A DNA stretch of 64,000 nucleotides. Origin: Bacteroidia bacterium. Its GTDB lineage: Bacteria; Bacteroidota; Bacteroidia; Bacteroidales; JAPLDU01. The notes below the pieces were generated by a model. It saw only the letters and a program-made list of their open reading frames with translations. It was not told where the DNA came from and did not search any database. The DNA lies in NCBI GenBank assembly GCA_026391255.1, contig JAPLDU010000001.1:42901-106900 (forward strand), given 5' to 3'. The stretch's first letter is position 1, and each line of letters begins with the position of its first letter. Positions 36,364 through 45,410 of the stretch are shown in pieces. The position numbers were made by a program, and so were the translations under genes.

Positions 36364-38344
36364 GTTGTATATTCTTCAGTCTGTAATAATAATATTCATC
36401 GGAATCATCCATCCCATCAGCCTCAACCAGGCTGTATTTATTCATTGTCATCAGGTGATAAGTCAGGACATTGGCAGGTACATCAAGCTCTTTTACCAAT
36501 GCAGGTATAGTCTTTGATTCCTTCTGCAGAGATGCTGATATTCTTAGCCATAACTGCGGCTGGTCTTTCATTTCAGCCCCGGTAACTGCACTTTGTTCAT
36601 CTTCACTTTCTGCGGATTCTTTGAGTTCGACTTTCTCTGAAAATCCGTCAATCATTCCTTCGATTTCAGCATTCGAATACTGAGCTATGTCAATGGCATC
36701 GTTAGGGCAAACAGGTGCGCAGATACCACAACCCTTACAAACCGCTTCGTTCACTGAGGCAACTGTTTTTCCGTACATTTCCAATGGATGAACAGCGTCG
36801 TATTCACAGACTTCAGCGCATTTTCCGCACCAGACACAGGTATCAAAATTCACTCTTGCAATGACGGGTTCAAGTTGAATAGTAGGATTTTTCGTGAGGG
36901 CATTGATCTTAACTGTTGCAGCCATGGCTGATTGTACCGATTCTGTGATATTCTTCGGTCCCTGGCATGATCCGCCGATGAATACTCCATTGATCACTGT
37001 TTCTACAGGTCTTAACTTTGGATGTATCTCATTAAAAAACTTATCATTTCCGACCGGTATCTTCAGTTTTCCCGCTAATTCCGCTGTATCTTTTCCGGGA
37101 ACCAACCCGGTGACAAGTACCACAAGATCAGTCTCCAGTTCGAGGTCCTGTTTTCTTGTAAGTTCATCCTTCACCTGAATAAGGAGGCGATGCTTTGAAT
37201 TACTCACTTTGGGAGGTATTTTCTCATCAAATTTCAGGTAAATATCCCCGTTCTTTGATGATTGTTCATACAATACTTCCTGTTTCCCATAAGTACGAAT
37301 ATCCCTGTAAAGGTGATATACCAAAACTGATTTGAATTTATTATGAACAAGCAGTGAACTATGGATGGCAGTAGTGCAGCAGACCCTGGAACAATATTTG
37401 TTTTCGCCTTTGGTCTGCCGCATTCCAACACAGTAAATAAAAGCTATGCTGTTTACCTTTTTATTCTGATAATTGAGAGTATCACCGCAGTTATTTAATA
37501 GCTCTCTAAATTCAGGCAGGGTAATTACATTAGAAAGTTCACCATATCCATATTCACCAATAGCCGGCTGGTAATGGTCATATCCGGTGGTGACAAGAAT
37601 AGCTCCCACTTTTAAATTCAGTATTTCATCACTAATTCTGACTTCAACATCGAAATTTCCGAGACTGCCGCTGACCTTACCAATACCGGCATTAGTAAAC
37701 AGGGTGATATTTTTATCGGATTTCACTTTGGTCAACAGTGCGGAAATAATTTCATCACCTGTTTTTCCATCCATAAACATTTCTCCCCAGCGGGCAATGT
37801 GCCCTCCCGGTTTGTATTCCTTTTCGATCAGGTACACCTGGTTTCCCATTTGTGACAAACCTATTGCTGCACGCATACCGGATACGCCTGCACCAATGAC
37901 TACTGCTGCCCTTGTTGAACTGACTTCAATATTTTCAAGCGCTTCAGAATGTGAAACTCTGTTGATACCTGCCAGAATGAGACCTGCTGCTTTCTCACTT
38001 GCTTCTGATGGGGTGTCTGAATGAGCCCATGAACATTGCTCACGTATATTCACCTGGGTATAATTGTAAGGATTTAATCCGGCTCTTATTGCCACATTGC
38101 GGAAAGTATGCAGGTGAAGTTTAGGAGAGCAGGAAGCAACAACAATACCATCAAGCTTTTGATCAACAATATCATTGACCATTTCCTTCTGGTTTGAATC
38201 GGCACAGGCAAACATCACATTCTTTGCGACCACAACCCCGTCCAGTCCTTTCACAATATCTTTTATCTGTGATACATCCACATAGTCGGAGATATTTCCC
38301 CCGCAATGACAGATGTACACTCCTATCCGTTGTTTTTTCTCCAT
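36350..38344 (-). CDS. hdrA: HdrA-type flavoprotein with C-terminal winged-helix domain
   Basis: The 664-aa protein has the HdrA N-terminal domain (VYICHCGGNISDYVDV), the FAD fold (AVVIGAGVSGMRAAIGL), the CCG-like region YCVGMRQTKGENKYCSRVCC, and two ferredoxin clusters (CVWCGKCAEVCEYDA, CKGCGICAPVCPNDA). After an acidic linker the last 60 residues read LWLRISASLQKESKT, VPANVLTYHLMTMNKYSL and YYYYRL, an ArsR-like winged helix not found in standard HdrA. HdrA carries the FAD at which electron bifurcation occurs. ATG at 38344 is preferred to the TTG at 38353. It is coupled to qmoC. Confidence 0.86.
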   Translation of the reverse strand: MEKKQRIGVYICHCGGNISDYVDVSQIKDIVKGLDGVVVAKNVMFACADSNQKEMVNDIVDQKLDGIVVASCSPKLHLHTFRNVAIRAGLNPYNYTQVNIREQCSWAHSDTPSEASEKAAGLILAGINRVSHSEALENIEVSSTRAAVVIGAGVSGMRAAIGLSQMGNQVYLIEKEYKPGGHIARWGEMFMDGKTGDEIISALLTKVKSDKNITLFTNAGIGKVSGSLGNFDVEVRISDEILNLKVGAILVTTGYDHYQPAIGEYGYGELSNVITLPEFRELLNNCGDTLNYQNKKVNSIAFIYCVGMRQTKGENKYCSRVCCTTAIHSSLLVHNKFKSVLVYHLYRDIRTYGKQEVLYEQSSKNGDIYLKFDEKIPPKVSNSKHRLLIQVKDELTRKQDLELETDLVVLVTGLVPGKDTAELAGKLKIPVGNDKFFNEIHPKLRPVETVINGVFIGGSCQGPKNITESVQSAMAATVKINALTKNPTIQLEPVIARVNFDTCVWCGKCAEVCEYDAVHPLEMYGKTVASVNEAVCKGCGICAPVCPNDAIDIAQYSNAEIEGMIDGFSEKVELKESAESEDEQSAVTGAEMKDQPQLWLRISASLQKESKTIPALVKELDVPANVLTYHLMTMNKYSLVEADGMDDSDEYYYYRLKNIQHDQN

Positions 38345-38351
38345 GAAACTC

Positions 38352-38386
38352 AATTTGAAAATTTGAAAATTTGAAGATTTGAAGAT
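38352..38386. repeat. Family A repeat (reverse orientation) upstream of hdrA
   Basis: AATTTGAAAATTTGAAAATT followed by TGAAGATTTGAAGAT is a tandem of ATTTGAA words next to the hdrA start. With the copy at 38514-38548 it forms an inverted pair in the 197-nt spacer between the two HdrA-type genes. Confidence 0.8.
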
Positions 38387-38513
38387 GAGGAGATAGGCAT
38401 TAGTGAATTATGATACAAGTTCAGATAATTAATCATAATATAATTTTGAATTTCTATATTGGGTTCATATTTATTCGATTGACGATTCATGTGTTTACTT
38501 GTATTTTATGATA

Positions 38514-38548
38514 ATTTTCAAATTAGCACATTTTCAAATTTTCAAATT
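38514..38548. repeat. Family A repeat at the HdrA-GltD gene end
   Basis: ATTTTCAAATTAGCACATTT and TCAAATTTTCAAATT contain the GCACATTTTCAAATT-like core. The stop codon TGA of the 916-aa gene lies within it. Confidence 0.8.
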
Positions 38549-41292
38549 CTTTCATTCAGGTAACCGGCCACTTCTGAGGCAGCACATCCTGCTGACAATA
38601 TCGAATCGGGAATATCCATTGGTGCTGCAGCAGTTCCGGCAACAAACACTCCATCGACCGATGTTCTGGCCGGGCTTGTCATTACATCTATCTGGCGTAT
38701 GAAACTAAACTGGTCAAGTTCCGGCTGATTGTCACCGAAGGCCTGTACAATTTTATTATCAGGCAAAACACCTACAGACAAGACTACCAGGTCGTGAACC
38801 ACTTCTTTTACCTGGCCGGTCTCAATATTCTCATATCTCAGGATAAGGTCTCCGCTTTTATCGTCCTTTTCCTTAATCCTTGCAACCTTACCTTTGATAA
38901 AATTTACTCCCATAGATTTCGACTGCTGGAAGAATTCTTCGTATCCTTTTCCGAAAGCCCTGATATCGATGTAATAAATGGTAATATCGGCCATGGGCAA
39001 GGCACCCATTAACAATTGTGCCTGTTTGATAGAATACATACAGCAAATCTGTGAGCAAATGGGGTTGTTGGCACTGGCCATGCTGCAGGAGCGGTAATTT
39101 TCAAGGCTTGAATCACGTGATCCGGTACAAAGCACATAAGCTATATTTCCCGGTATCTTTCCATCACCCGGTCGCAGGACATTATTAAATGGCCTGGTCG
39201 GAGCAATGAGACGGTCCATCTGCAGTGAATCGATTACGTTGGGATAGATGGCAGAGCCGTACTGAGGTTTAGATTCAGGATTAAACAAATTGAATCCAGT
39301 TGAAATGATTACTGAACGGGCGTTTGCAGAAATGCTCTCTTCCTTTTGTGAGAAATCAATGGCATCGGCCGGACAGGCAGAAATGCACTGATGACACTCA
39401 CGGCAGTTGCTGCAATCAAGACACCTGTTTGTACTCTGCCTGACCTCGTCTTTAGTGAATGTCAGTTCCACATCCTCGAAATCCCTGATCCTTTCTGAAA
39501 CAGGACGCATTTTTTCTTTCAGTCCGGGAAGCAATAAAATATCTTTACGTTCCAGTATCTTGTTTTTATCAACCGGAGCAAGCTTATCGCCAAATTCATA
39601 CTCTCCGGGATTTTTACCTTCCAGAAATTTGTTCATATAAAAAGCGGCCCTCTTTCCTTGCCCAATAGCTTCAATGATGGTTGACGGGCCTGTCACCGAA
39701 TCACCTCCTGCGAATATCCATGATGTGTTTGTTTGTAAAGTTTTATCATTTACTTTTATGGCTCCGTCTTTGCCCAGTGTCAGTTCTCTGCCGAACACCG
39801 ATGTTGTCGGATACAGACCAATGGCTTCAATGACGAAATCAACATCAACCGAATATTCCGAACCTTCAATGGAAACTGGTCTTCTGCGCCCGCTTTCGTC
39901 TTTATCACCAAGTTTCATCCTGATTAGCTCAGCTTTAACTACATTACCGTTTTCGCCTATAAATCGTACAGGGTTACTCAATTCATTAATTTTGACACCT
40001 TCTTCCTCAGCCTCATGAATCTCTGCTTTCCAGGCCGGCATTTCATTTCTGCTCCTGCGGTAAACAATGTTCACTTCTTTTGCGCCGAGCCTGATGGCAG
40101 TGCGAGATGCATCCATGGCTGTATTACCTCCACCTATTACCATGACCTTTTTACCTTCCAGGCTGATCTTATTCCCTATCTTTGATTCACGCAGAAAATC
40201 AAGGCATGAAACAATTCCTTGTAGTTCTGAGCCTTCCACATTCATCTTACTTGTTTCGTGAGTACCCACAGAGACAAACACGGTATCAAATCCAGCATTT
40301 TTAAGAGTTTCAAGATTTTCAACCTTGTGGTTCACTTCATATTCAACACCCAGCGACAATATGTTCATAATATCCCTGTCGACAATGGCTTTTGGAAGCC
40401 GGTATTCGGGAAGGGTAAGCTTCAGCATGCCACCAAGTTCGGAAGCTGCTTCAAATAATTTAACCTGGTGTCCGGCCAGTGCAAGAAAATAGGCTGCTGT
40501 GAGCCCTGCAGGCCCTGATCCCACCACGGCAGCTTTTTTGCCTGATTTCTTTTCAATTGAAATGGCAGGAGGAACAGGGTATTTTGTATAGTAATCTTCA
40601 GCAAAGAATCTCTTTATCCTGCGTATATCAACTGATGCTTCAAGGCTTGCACGTGTACACTCACTTTGGCAGGGAGCATAGCATGCACGGCCCAGACTGC
40701 CTGGTAATGGAGCATCCTCAAGGTGAAGCATCATGGCATCTTCATATTGTCCGTTCCTGACTAATGAAATATAGCCATATGGCTTTATACCTCCGGGACA
40801 GGCTGCGATACATGGCGCAGATGAATCCTGCCTGTCAATGACTGCAATACGGGGGTTTGCCAGGCTGAATGGTATATAGGCCACTTTTCGGCCTGCCAGG
40901 TAACGGTTGTATTCATCTGGTCTGACTTCAGGGCATGCCTGCTCACATTCCTGGCAGCCGGTACATGCTTCAGGGATAACATACCTGGGACGCTTATTGA
41001 TATTAATGCTGAACTCTCCGTTATTTTTCCTGATGCTCTTAATATCACTGTTCAGAAGCACAGTAATATTCGGATGTCTTGCTGTCTCTGACATCTTTGG
41101 AGTTGTGATGCAGGCAGCACAATCGAGAGTAGGAAATACCTTGCTTAACTGAATCATTTTCCCGCCAATGGAAAGTTCTTTATCAACCAAGAGAACTTTA
41201 TAATCCATATTGGCCAGGTTGAGCGCCGCTTCCTGCCCGGCAATCCCTCCGCCAATAACCAATGTGTCGAATGTCTGATTGTTATTTGTCAT
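38542..41292 (-). CDS. HdrA-GltD fusion: bifurcation-type flavoprotein with NAD(P)H module
   Basis: The 916-aa protein begins as HdrA (LVIGGGIAGQEAALNLANMD, FPTLDCAACITTPKM) with a [4Fe4S] set CTGCQECEQAC at about 110-120. A complete GltD-like module is then inserted: Fe-S cysteines (CIAACPGGI, CYAPCQSEC; about 160-215), FAD fold VVGSGPAGLTAAYF (about 256), NAD(P)H fold VMVIGGGNTAMDASR (about 383) and YRRSRNEMPA. HdrA resumes with CLDCSNCRECHQC (about 624) and the C-terminal half (YVLCTGSRD, CSQICCMYS). It thus has two flavin sites and a nucleotide site in one chain. The ATG overlaps the FlpD stop by 4 nt. Confidence 0.85.
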   Translation of the reverse strand: MTNNNQTFDTLVIGGGIAGQEAALNLANMDYKVLLVDKELSIGGKMIQLSKVFPTLDCAACITTPKMSETARHPNITVLLNSDIKSIRKNNGEFSININKRPRYVIPEACTGCQECEQACPEVRPDEYNRYLAGRKVAYIPFSLANPRIAVIDRQDSSAPCIAACPGGIKPYGYISLVRNGQYEDAMMLHLEDAPLPGSLGRACYAPCQSECTRASLEASVDIRRIKRFFAEDYYTKYPVPPAISIEKKSGKKAAVVGSGPAGLTAAYFLALAGHQVKLFEAASELGGMLKLTLPEYRLPKAIVDRDIMNILSLGVEYEVNHKVENLETLKNAGFDTVFVSVGTHETSKMNVEGSELQGIVSCLDFLRESKIGNKISLEGKKVMVIGGGNTAMDASRTAIRLGAKEVNIVYRRSRNEMPAWKAEIHEAEEEGVKINELSNPVRFIGENGNVVKAELIRMKLGDKDESGRRRPVSIEGSEYSVDVDFVIEAIGLYPTTSVFGRELTLGKDGAIKVNDKTLQTNTSWIFAGGDSVTGPSTIIEAIGQGKRAAFYMNKFLEGKNPGEYEFGDKLAPVDKNKILERKDILLLPGLKEKMRPVSERIRDFEDVELTFTKDEVRQSTNRCLDCSNCRECHQCISACPADAIDFSQKEESISANARSVIISTGFNLFNPESKPQYGSAIYPNVIDSLQMDRLIAPTRPFNNVLRPGDGKIPGNIAYVLCTGSRDSSLENYRSCSMASANNPICSQICCMYSIKQAQLLMGALPMADITIYYIDIRAFGKGYEEFFQQSKSMGVNFIKGKVARIKEKDDKSGDLILRYENIETGQVKEVVHDLVVLSVGVLPDNKIVQAFGDNQPELDQFSFIRQIDVMTSPARTSVDGVFVAGTAAAPMDIPDSILSAGCAASEVAGYLNERI

Positions 41293-41687
41293 TCCAGTTC
41301 AGCTAATATCCTGGTAAAATTGGCCATATGGCTGGCAAACGGCTCAGCACAAACTGAACAGATCGCTGCCATCCTGATACGTTTCGGGCTGATATTTGCC
41401 TCCTTCATTAACCGCTGTGATTCCTCAATGATCATGTTGGTATATTCTGGACACTTAGAGCTGTAGGAACACTCATGCCCATCAGCAGCAATGAATACCC
41501 CATCGAAACCCTGGTTGAAAGCATGCATGATCCAGCGAGGTTTGATGCCTGAAGAACAAGGCAGACTTATCACATAAACAGAAGGTGAGTAATGGATTTT
41601 TCTCAATCCTGCCTGGTCAATGCCCGGATCAGAAATTTTATCAGTTGAAAATACCAGTATCCTTGGTCTGGTATGTTGATTTCCCAT
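41289..41687 (-). CDS. FlpD/MvhD-type hydrogenase iron-sulfur subunit
   Basis: The 132-aa protein has the MvhD pattern: SLPCSSGIKPRWIMHAFNQGFDGVFIAADGHECSYSS with CPEY, then a C-terminal AAICSVCAEP. MvhD/FlpD carries a [2Fe2S] cluster and wires HdrA to a hydrogenase, formate dehydrogenase or NADH module. Here the gene overlaps the HdrA-GltD fusion by 4 nt, so it probably relays electrons between that fusion and the second HdrA. No hydrogenase gene is near. Confidence 0.85.
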   Translation of the reverse strand: MGNQHTRPRILVFSTDKISDPGIDQAGLRKIHYSPSVYVISLPCSSGIKPRWIMHAFNQGFDGVFIAADGHECSYSSKCPEYTNMIIEESQRLMKEANISPKRIRMAAICSVCAEPFASHMANFTRILAELE

Positions 41688-41749
41688 GATTGTCTAATAA
41701 ATTGATAATAATCTTAAGTACTCCAAAATTCCGTGGATTTAATACTCTT

Positions 41750-41822
41750 ATTTTTTTTGCGTCCCTTGCGTAAGTTGAGTTAAAAATTAAACGCAAAAGG
41801 CGCAAACGACGCAATTTCAAAG
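41750..41822. repeat. TTTGCGTC-type inverted repeat upstream of the FlpD gene
   Basis: TTTTGCGTCCCTTGCGTAAG on the left and AACGCAAAAGGCGCAAACGA with CGCAATTT on the right form a GCG-word foldback. It lies in the 164-nt spacer between tusA and the FlpD gene. Confidence 0.65.
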
Positions 41823-41851
41823 TACTCTTACAGAGATGTTAAAGATCATAT

Positions 41852-42103
41852 TCAGGCTTTTTTCAGGAAAAGTCTTGAATAACTGTCTTCTTCAATGATT
41901 CCGAGGAATTCATGTGTCATTTTCTGACACCATTTCGGAATGTCATTTTTGGTTCCTTCATCTGATGAATAAATCTCCATGATCTCACCTGATCCGATTT
42001 CCCCAATTCCTTTTTTTGCGGCCAGCAGTGGTCCGGGACAGGCTGTTCCTCTTGCATCAACAATTGTAGCTGGTTTTATTCCTTTTAATTCTTCTGTAGT
42101 CAT
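41852..42103 (-). CDS. tusA: TusA-family sulfur carrier
   Basis: The 83-aa protein has the TusA/SirA motif with the persulfide cysteine CPGP (VDARGTACPGPLLAAKKGI) and a second block (IYSSDEGTKNDIPKWCQKMTHEF). TusA accepts sulfur from cysteine desulfurases and passes it to DsrE-type partners. It is 11 nt downstream of the DsrE2 gene, in the same operon. Confidence 0.93.
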   Translation of the reverse strand: MTTEELKGIKPATIVDARGTACPGPLLAAKKGIGEIGSGEIMEIYSSDEGTKNDIPKWCQKMTHEFLGIIEEDSYSRLFLKKA

Positions 42104-42114
42104 TGTATGTTATT

Positions 42115-42666
42115 TTAAATGAATAATTGTATTTTACTTTCCTGAGCATCTGCAAGGAATGTTGCCACGCCACAAACTGTTAAACCGGGGTAATCAATCA
42201 TTTCTTCCTTTTTGAATCCCATCAGGTTCATCGACATCTCGCATATATTGATCACAACCCCAAGTTCACCGGCTGTTTTAATCATTTCAGGGAGAGATGC
42301 AACCTTGTGTTTTTTCATGATGCCTTTGATCATGGATGTTCCCATACCGCACATGTTCATTTTCGAGAGTTTTACCTTTCTGCTTCCTTTGGGAAGCATC
42401 ATTCCAAACATCTTTTCCACCAGATTTTTCCCTTTCCCGCTTTTTTCAGGATCACGCAAAGCTGAAGTAGCCCAGAATGTGAAGAATAGTTTGACTGTCA
42501 TATCATAAGCTGCGGCACCTGTCGCAATAATCATTGCAGCAAGAATTTTATCCAGGTCGCCGGAAAATACTACCATTGATAGCTGATCCTTTGTACCGGT
42601 TTCAATCTTATATACTTTGGAAGTCAATTCCATCAACTGCCTTTCAAAATCAGGGGTCATAGTCAT
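42115..42666 (-). CDS. dsrE2: DsrE2-like DsrE/DsrF/DrsH-family protein
   Basis: The 183-aa protein has the DsrE fold: LSMVVFSGDLDKILAAMIIATGAAAYDM, KLFFTFWATSAL, a long middle loop with MCGMGTSMIKGIMKK, and a C-terminal LGVVINICEMSMNLMG with a candidate active Cys. DsrE2 proteins associate with TusA and rhodanese in sulfur-transfer clusters. A candidate CRP/FNR-type site and a -7-like element lie upstream, so this is probably the first gene of the dsrE2-tusA unit. Confidence 0.85.
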   Translation of the reverse strand: MTMTPDFERQLMELTSKVYKIETGTKDQLSMVVFSGDLDKILAAMIIATGAAAYDMTVKLFFTFWATSALRDPEKSGKGKNLVEKMFGMMLPKGSRKVKLSKMNMCGMGTSMIKGIMKKHKVASLPEMIKTAGELGVVINICEMSMNLMGFKKEEMIDYPGLTVCGVATFLADAQESKIQLFI

Positions 42667-42711
42667 GTATATTAATTTATATATATAGATTTATAAATAT
42701 TTGCAATGTTA

Positions 42712-42720
42712 CAAAGTATA
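42712..42720 (-). promoter_or_regulatory. -7-like element of the dsrE2-tusA unit
   Basis: TATACTTTG on the minus strand resembles TAnnTTTG with a one-nt longer spacer. It lies about 46 nt before the dsrE2 ATG. The match is imperfect. Confidence 0.35.
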
Positions 42721-42742
42721 TAAATGCTTTAAAAATTATATA

Positions 42743-42758
42743 TGTGCTTTATATCACA
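42743..42758. promoter_or_regulatory. Candidate CRP/FNR-type operator upstream of dsrE2
   Basis: TGTGCTTTATATCACA matches TGTGA-N6-TCACA with one mismatch in the left half. Its centre is about 34 nt upstream of the -7-like element, close to the class II activator position. The same consensus appears perfectly at 48438. Confidence 0.5.
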
Positions 42759-42773
42759 ACACAATGTGCAATT

Positions 42774-43946
42774 TTACACATTGCGATTTTTGCCAATAGC
42801 AGCAATATCTGCAAGGGCATTTATTGCCGTATCGATATGATCCTCAGTATTAAATGGCCCTATACTTAACCTGACAGTACCATGAATTTTATCAGTTCCA
42901 AGCAATTCATGAACCATTGGCGCACACTGGAGTCCGGTTCGTACTGCAATATTGTAATCTACGTCAAGTAAAGTACCCACATCGCCTGAGTCGAAGCCTT
43001 TGATGTTCAGACTCAGAACAGGATTATGGTGGATTATACTTCCTGCGCAATAAATAGTTATGTTCTCAATATTCTGCAGACCATTTAGAAGTTTGTTCCA
43101 AAGAGCCATCTCGTGGTCATGCAGTTTATCAATCCCTCTTTCTAGTATCCATTTAACACCTGCATTAAGTCCTGCAACCCCAAGTATATTAAGTGTACCA
43201 CATTCAAGTCGGTATGGATATTCATCGAGGTGTGTTTTTTGAGCAGAACGAACCCCGGTTCCACCGTAGCGCGAATGGCGCACATTTACTCCTTCCATTA
43301 CGTATGAACCGCCTATTCCTGTCGGCCCCATCAGGCATTTATGTCCTGTGAACACAATTATATCAATTCCCATTTTTTTCATGTCGATAGGTATTGCTCC
43401 GGCGCTCTGGCTTGAATCTACTACAAACAGAACTCCATGTTCTTTACATATCTTACCAATTTCCTCAAGGGGTTGAATTGTTCCTATCACATTTGAACAA
43501 TGGTTCACAACTACCATTTTTGTATTAATGCGTAAGGCCTTTTTTATATCGTCAGGTTCGACGTAACCTTGTGAATCAAATGGGATGTAGGTCACATTTA
43601 TTATTTTATCAAGGCTTAAATGATATAATGGCCGCAGTACTGAATTATGTTCGAGCATGGTTGTCACCACGTGGTCACCTGGCTCAGCAAGCCCCTGCAA
43701 AATCATATTTAGTGAATCGGTGGCATTATAACTAAATGTAAGGCGGTTCGGGTCATCTCCGTTAAAAAGACCGGTAAGCAGTTTCCTGGTTTCCTGTACA
43801 AGGCTTTCTGTTTCAATTGCAGCATCAAACCCGGAACGACCATGGTTAACACCATGCTCACGGTAAAACTTGCACATGAAATCGTACACAAAATCAGGTT
43901 TTGGGAATGTTGTAGCTGAATTATCCAGGTAAATCAGATTGCTCAT
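42774..43946 (-). CDS. Cysteine desulfurase-family PLP enzyme
   Basis: The 390-aa class V aminotransferase-fold protein starts IYLDNSATTFPKP. It has NHGRSGFDAA, the substrate-loop His in TTMLEHNSVLRPL, the PLP Lys in FTGHKCLMGPTGIGG and the catalytic Cys in VRTGLQCAPMVHELLG. This matches the TIGR01977-like cysteine desulfurases rather than IscS. It would supply persulfide to TusA and DsrE2, whose genes follow 107 nt downstream. Confidence 0.88.
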   Translation of the reverse strand: MSNLIYLDNSATTFPKPDFVYDFMCKFYREHGVNHGRSGFDAAIETESLVQETRKLLTGLFNGDDPNRLTFSYNATDSLNMILQGLAEPGDHVVTTMLEHNSVLRPLYHLSLDKIINVTYIPFDSQGYVEPDDIKKALRINTKMVVVNHCSNVIGTIQPLEEIGKICKEHGVLFVVDSSQSAGAIPIDMKKMGIDIIVFTGHKCLMGPTGIGGSYVMEGVNVRHSRYGGTGVRSAQKTHLDEYPYRLECGTLNILGVAGLNAGVKWILERGIDKLHDHEMALWNKLLNGLQNIENITIYCAGSIIHHNPVLSLNIKGFDSGDVGTLLDVDYNIAVRTGLQCAPMVHELLGTDKIHGTVRLSIGPFNTEDHIDTAINALADIAAIGKNRNV

Positions 43947-44095
43947 TTTGCTGGCATTTATATTAATTTTAGAATTACGATTTACGAATATAATAATATG
44001 ATATTTAATGGATTAAACAATATTTATGTAATAAATAAATTTCGGTTTAATATTATTAAAAATTGACTATTTGTGGGAGAATTAATCTTGAGTTT

Positions 44096-45394
44096 TCAGA
44101 AATTAGTTTTATGGGGAATAATAGCTTCCGCTACTATTTCGGCCATGGTCATCAATTTTATTCCAAGTTTATAATAAATGTTAACCTGTGTAAGCTGGTC
44201 GATACAATTGTGGCATGGAGTCACGACAATTTTGGCTCCTGTTTGCCTTATCTGTTCAGCTTTTATTACGGCTGCTTTCATCCGTCGCTCATTGAACTCG
44301 CTCATGGCAAGCTGACCGCCGCCTCCTCCACAGCAGAAATTATCAATTCCGTGAGGCTCCATTTCTATAAATTGTTTTACGAACTGTTTCAGAATATATC
44401 TTTGCTCGTTAATTACACCACCATTTCTAACCAGGTTACACGGGTCGTGAATCGTAACCGGTACTTTAATTTTATCAGGGTCGAGATTTATACGGCCTTT
44501 GCGGATATAATCAGCAATGCACTCAACCGAACTTATCACTTTGAACGGAAATTGCTGCTTAAGGTAATTCGGAGCCTCCCAGCGAAATGCCCTTGTACCA
44601 TGTCCGCATTCTGCAAGCACCAGCGTGTTGCAATCAAGATGTTTCATTTCTTTTCGCAACCGTTCTGCAATAATAGCTGCCTCTTTGTTGTTACCTGAAA
44701 AATATGCATAATTGGTCACATCGTACATTTCTGATGACAATGTCCAGCTTTCGCCGGCGAAATAAAATATTTTTGCCATTGCTGAAATCGACAACGGATA
44801 AAATTTGGGTTCCCTTGGATTAAGTGTATACAAAATTTCTTTTCGTTTTTCATTAACCGGAATACGTGAAAGGGGATCACCTGTCTCATCCATCAGTTCC
44901 TCTTCCATCCATTTAATAGTATCAAGAAATTCTGTTAAAGGGATACTCATATTATTTCCGCTTTCCAGCGCTGCATTCACCGTCGATTGCAATGTTGCAG
45001 GAACAAAGCCCATTTCGGAAAGCATTGTCCTTCCCAGGCGGACAAGGTATGGTACATCAACACCGGTTGAGCAATGCATAGAACATCTGCCGCACATGGT
45101 ACAAGCTCCAAAGAGCAGATCGGTCATCTCTGATGCAAATTCGCCGTTCAGTTCTCTTGCATTTACCAGCTTTGGAAACACTTTTCCCTGCCATGTGCAG
45201 TAACGCCTGTATACAGATGTTACAAGATCGGCTTTCCTGCCTGGCATGAACCGCTCATCTTTTGTGGCCAGATAAAAAAAACAGCTTTCCGCACAAAGAC
45301 CACAGTGCACACAACTGTTCATATTTGTAATCATCCTGCTGTCTGGATGATTATTAAATATCCCGGGTTTTATTTTTGGTGTATTTCCCTGCAT
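44096..45394 (-). CDS. dsrK: DsrK/HdrD-like iron-sulfur disulfide reductase subunit
   Basis: The 432-aa protein has two ferredoxin motifs (CVHCGLCAESC about 28-38, CTMCGRCSMHC about 97-107) and a C-terminal CCG domain (VTIHDPCNLVR, NFCCGGGGGQL, TPCHNC). The CCG cluster in the DsrK/HdrB/HdrD family is the site of disulfide or trisulfide cleavage, here most likely on DsrC. It lies 16 nt downstream of the DsrM-like gene, as in dsrMK pairs. Confidence 0.86.
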   Translation of the reverse strand: MQGNTPKIKPGIFNNHPDSRMITNMNSCVHCGLCAESCFFYLATKDERFMPGRKADLVTSVYRRYCTWQGKVFPKLVNARELNGEFASEMTDLLFGACTMCGRCSMHCSTGVDVPYLVRLGRTMLSEMGFVPATLQSTVNAALESGNNMSIPLTEFLDTIKWMEEELMDETGDPLSRIPVNEKRKEILYTLNPREPKFYPLSISAMAKIFYFAGESWTLSSEMYDVTNYAYFSGNNKEAAIIAERLRKEMKHLDCNTLVLAECGHGTRAFRWEAPNYLKQQFPFKVISSVECIADYIRKGRINLDPDKIKVPVTIHDPCNLVRNGGVINEQRYILKQFVKQFIEMEPHGIDNFCCGGGGGQLAMSEFNERRMKAAVIKAEQIRQTGAKIVVTPCHNCIDQLTQVNIYYKLGIKLMTMAEIVAEAIIPHKTNF

Positions 45395-45410
45395 TTCCCT
45401 GAGGTCATAT

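Noticed and set aside
44063-44698. A 211-aa plus-strand ORF opposite dsrK
   Set aside because: It is antisense to a motif-complete dsrK frame and has no recognisable domain or promoter.
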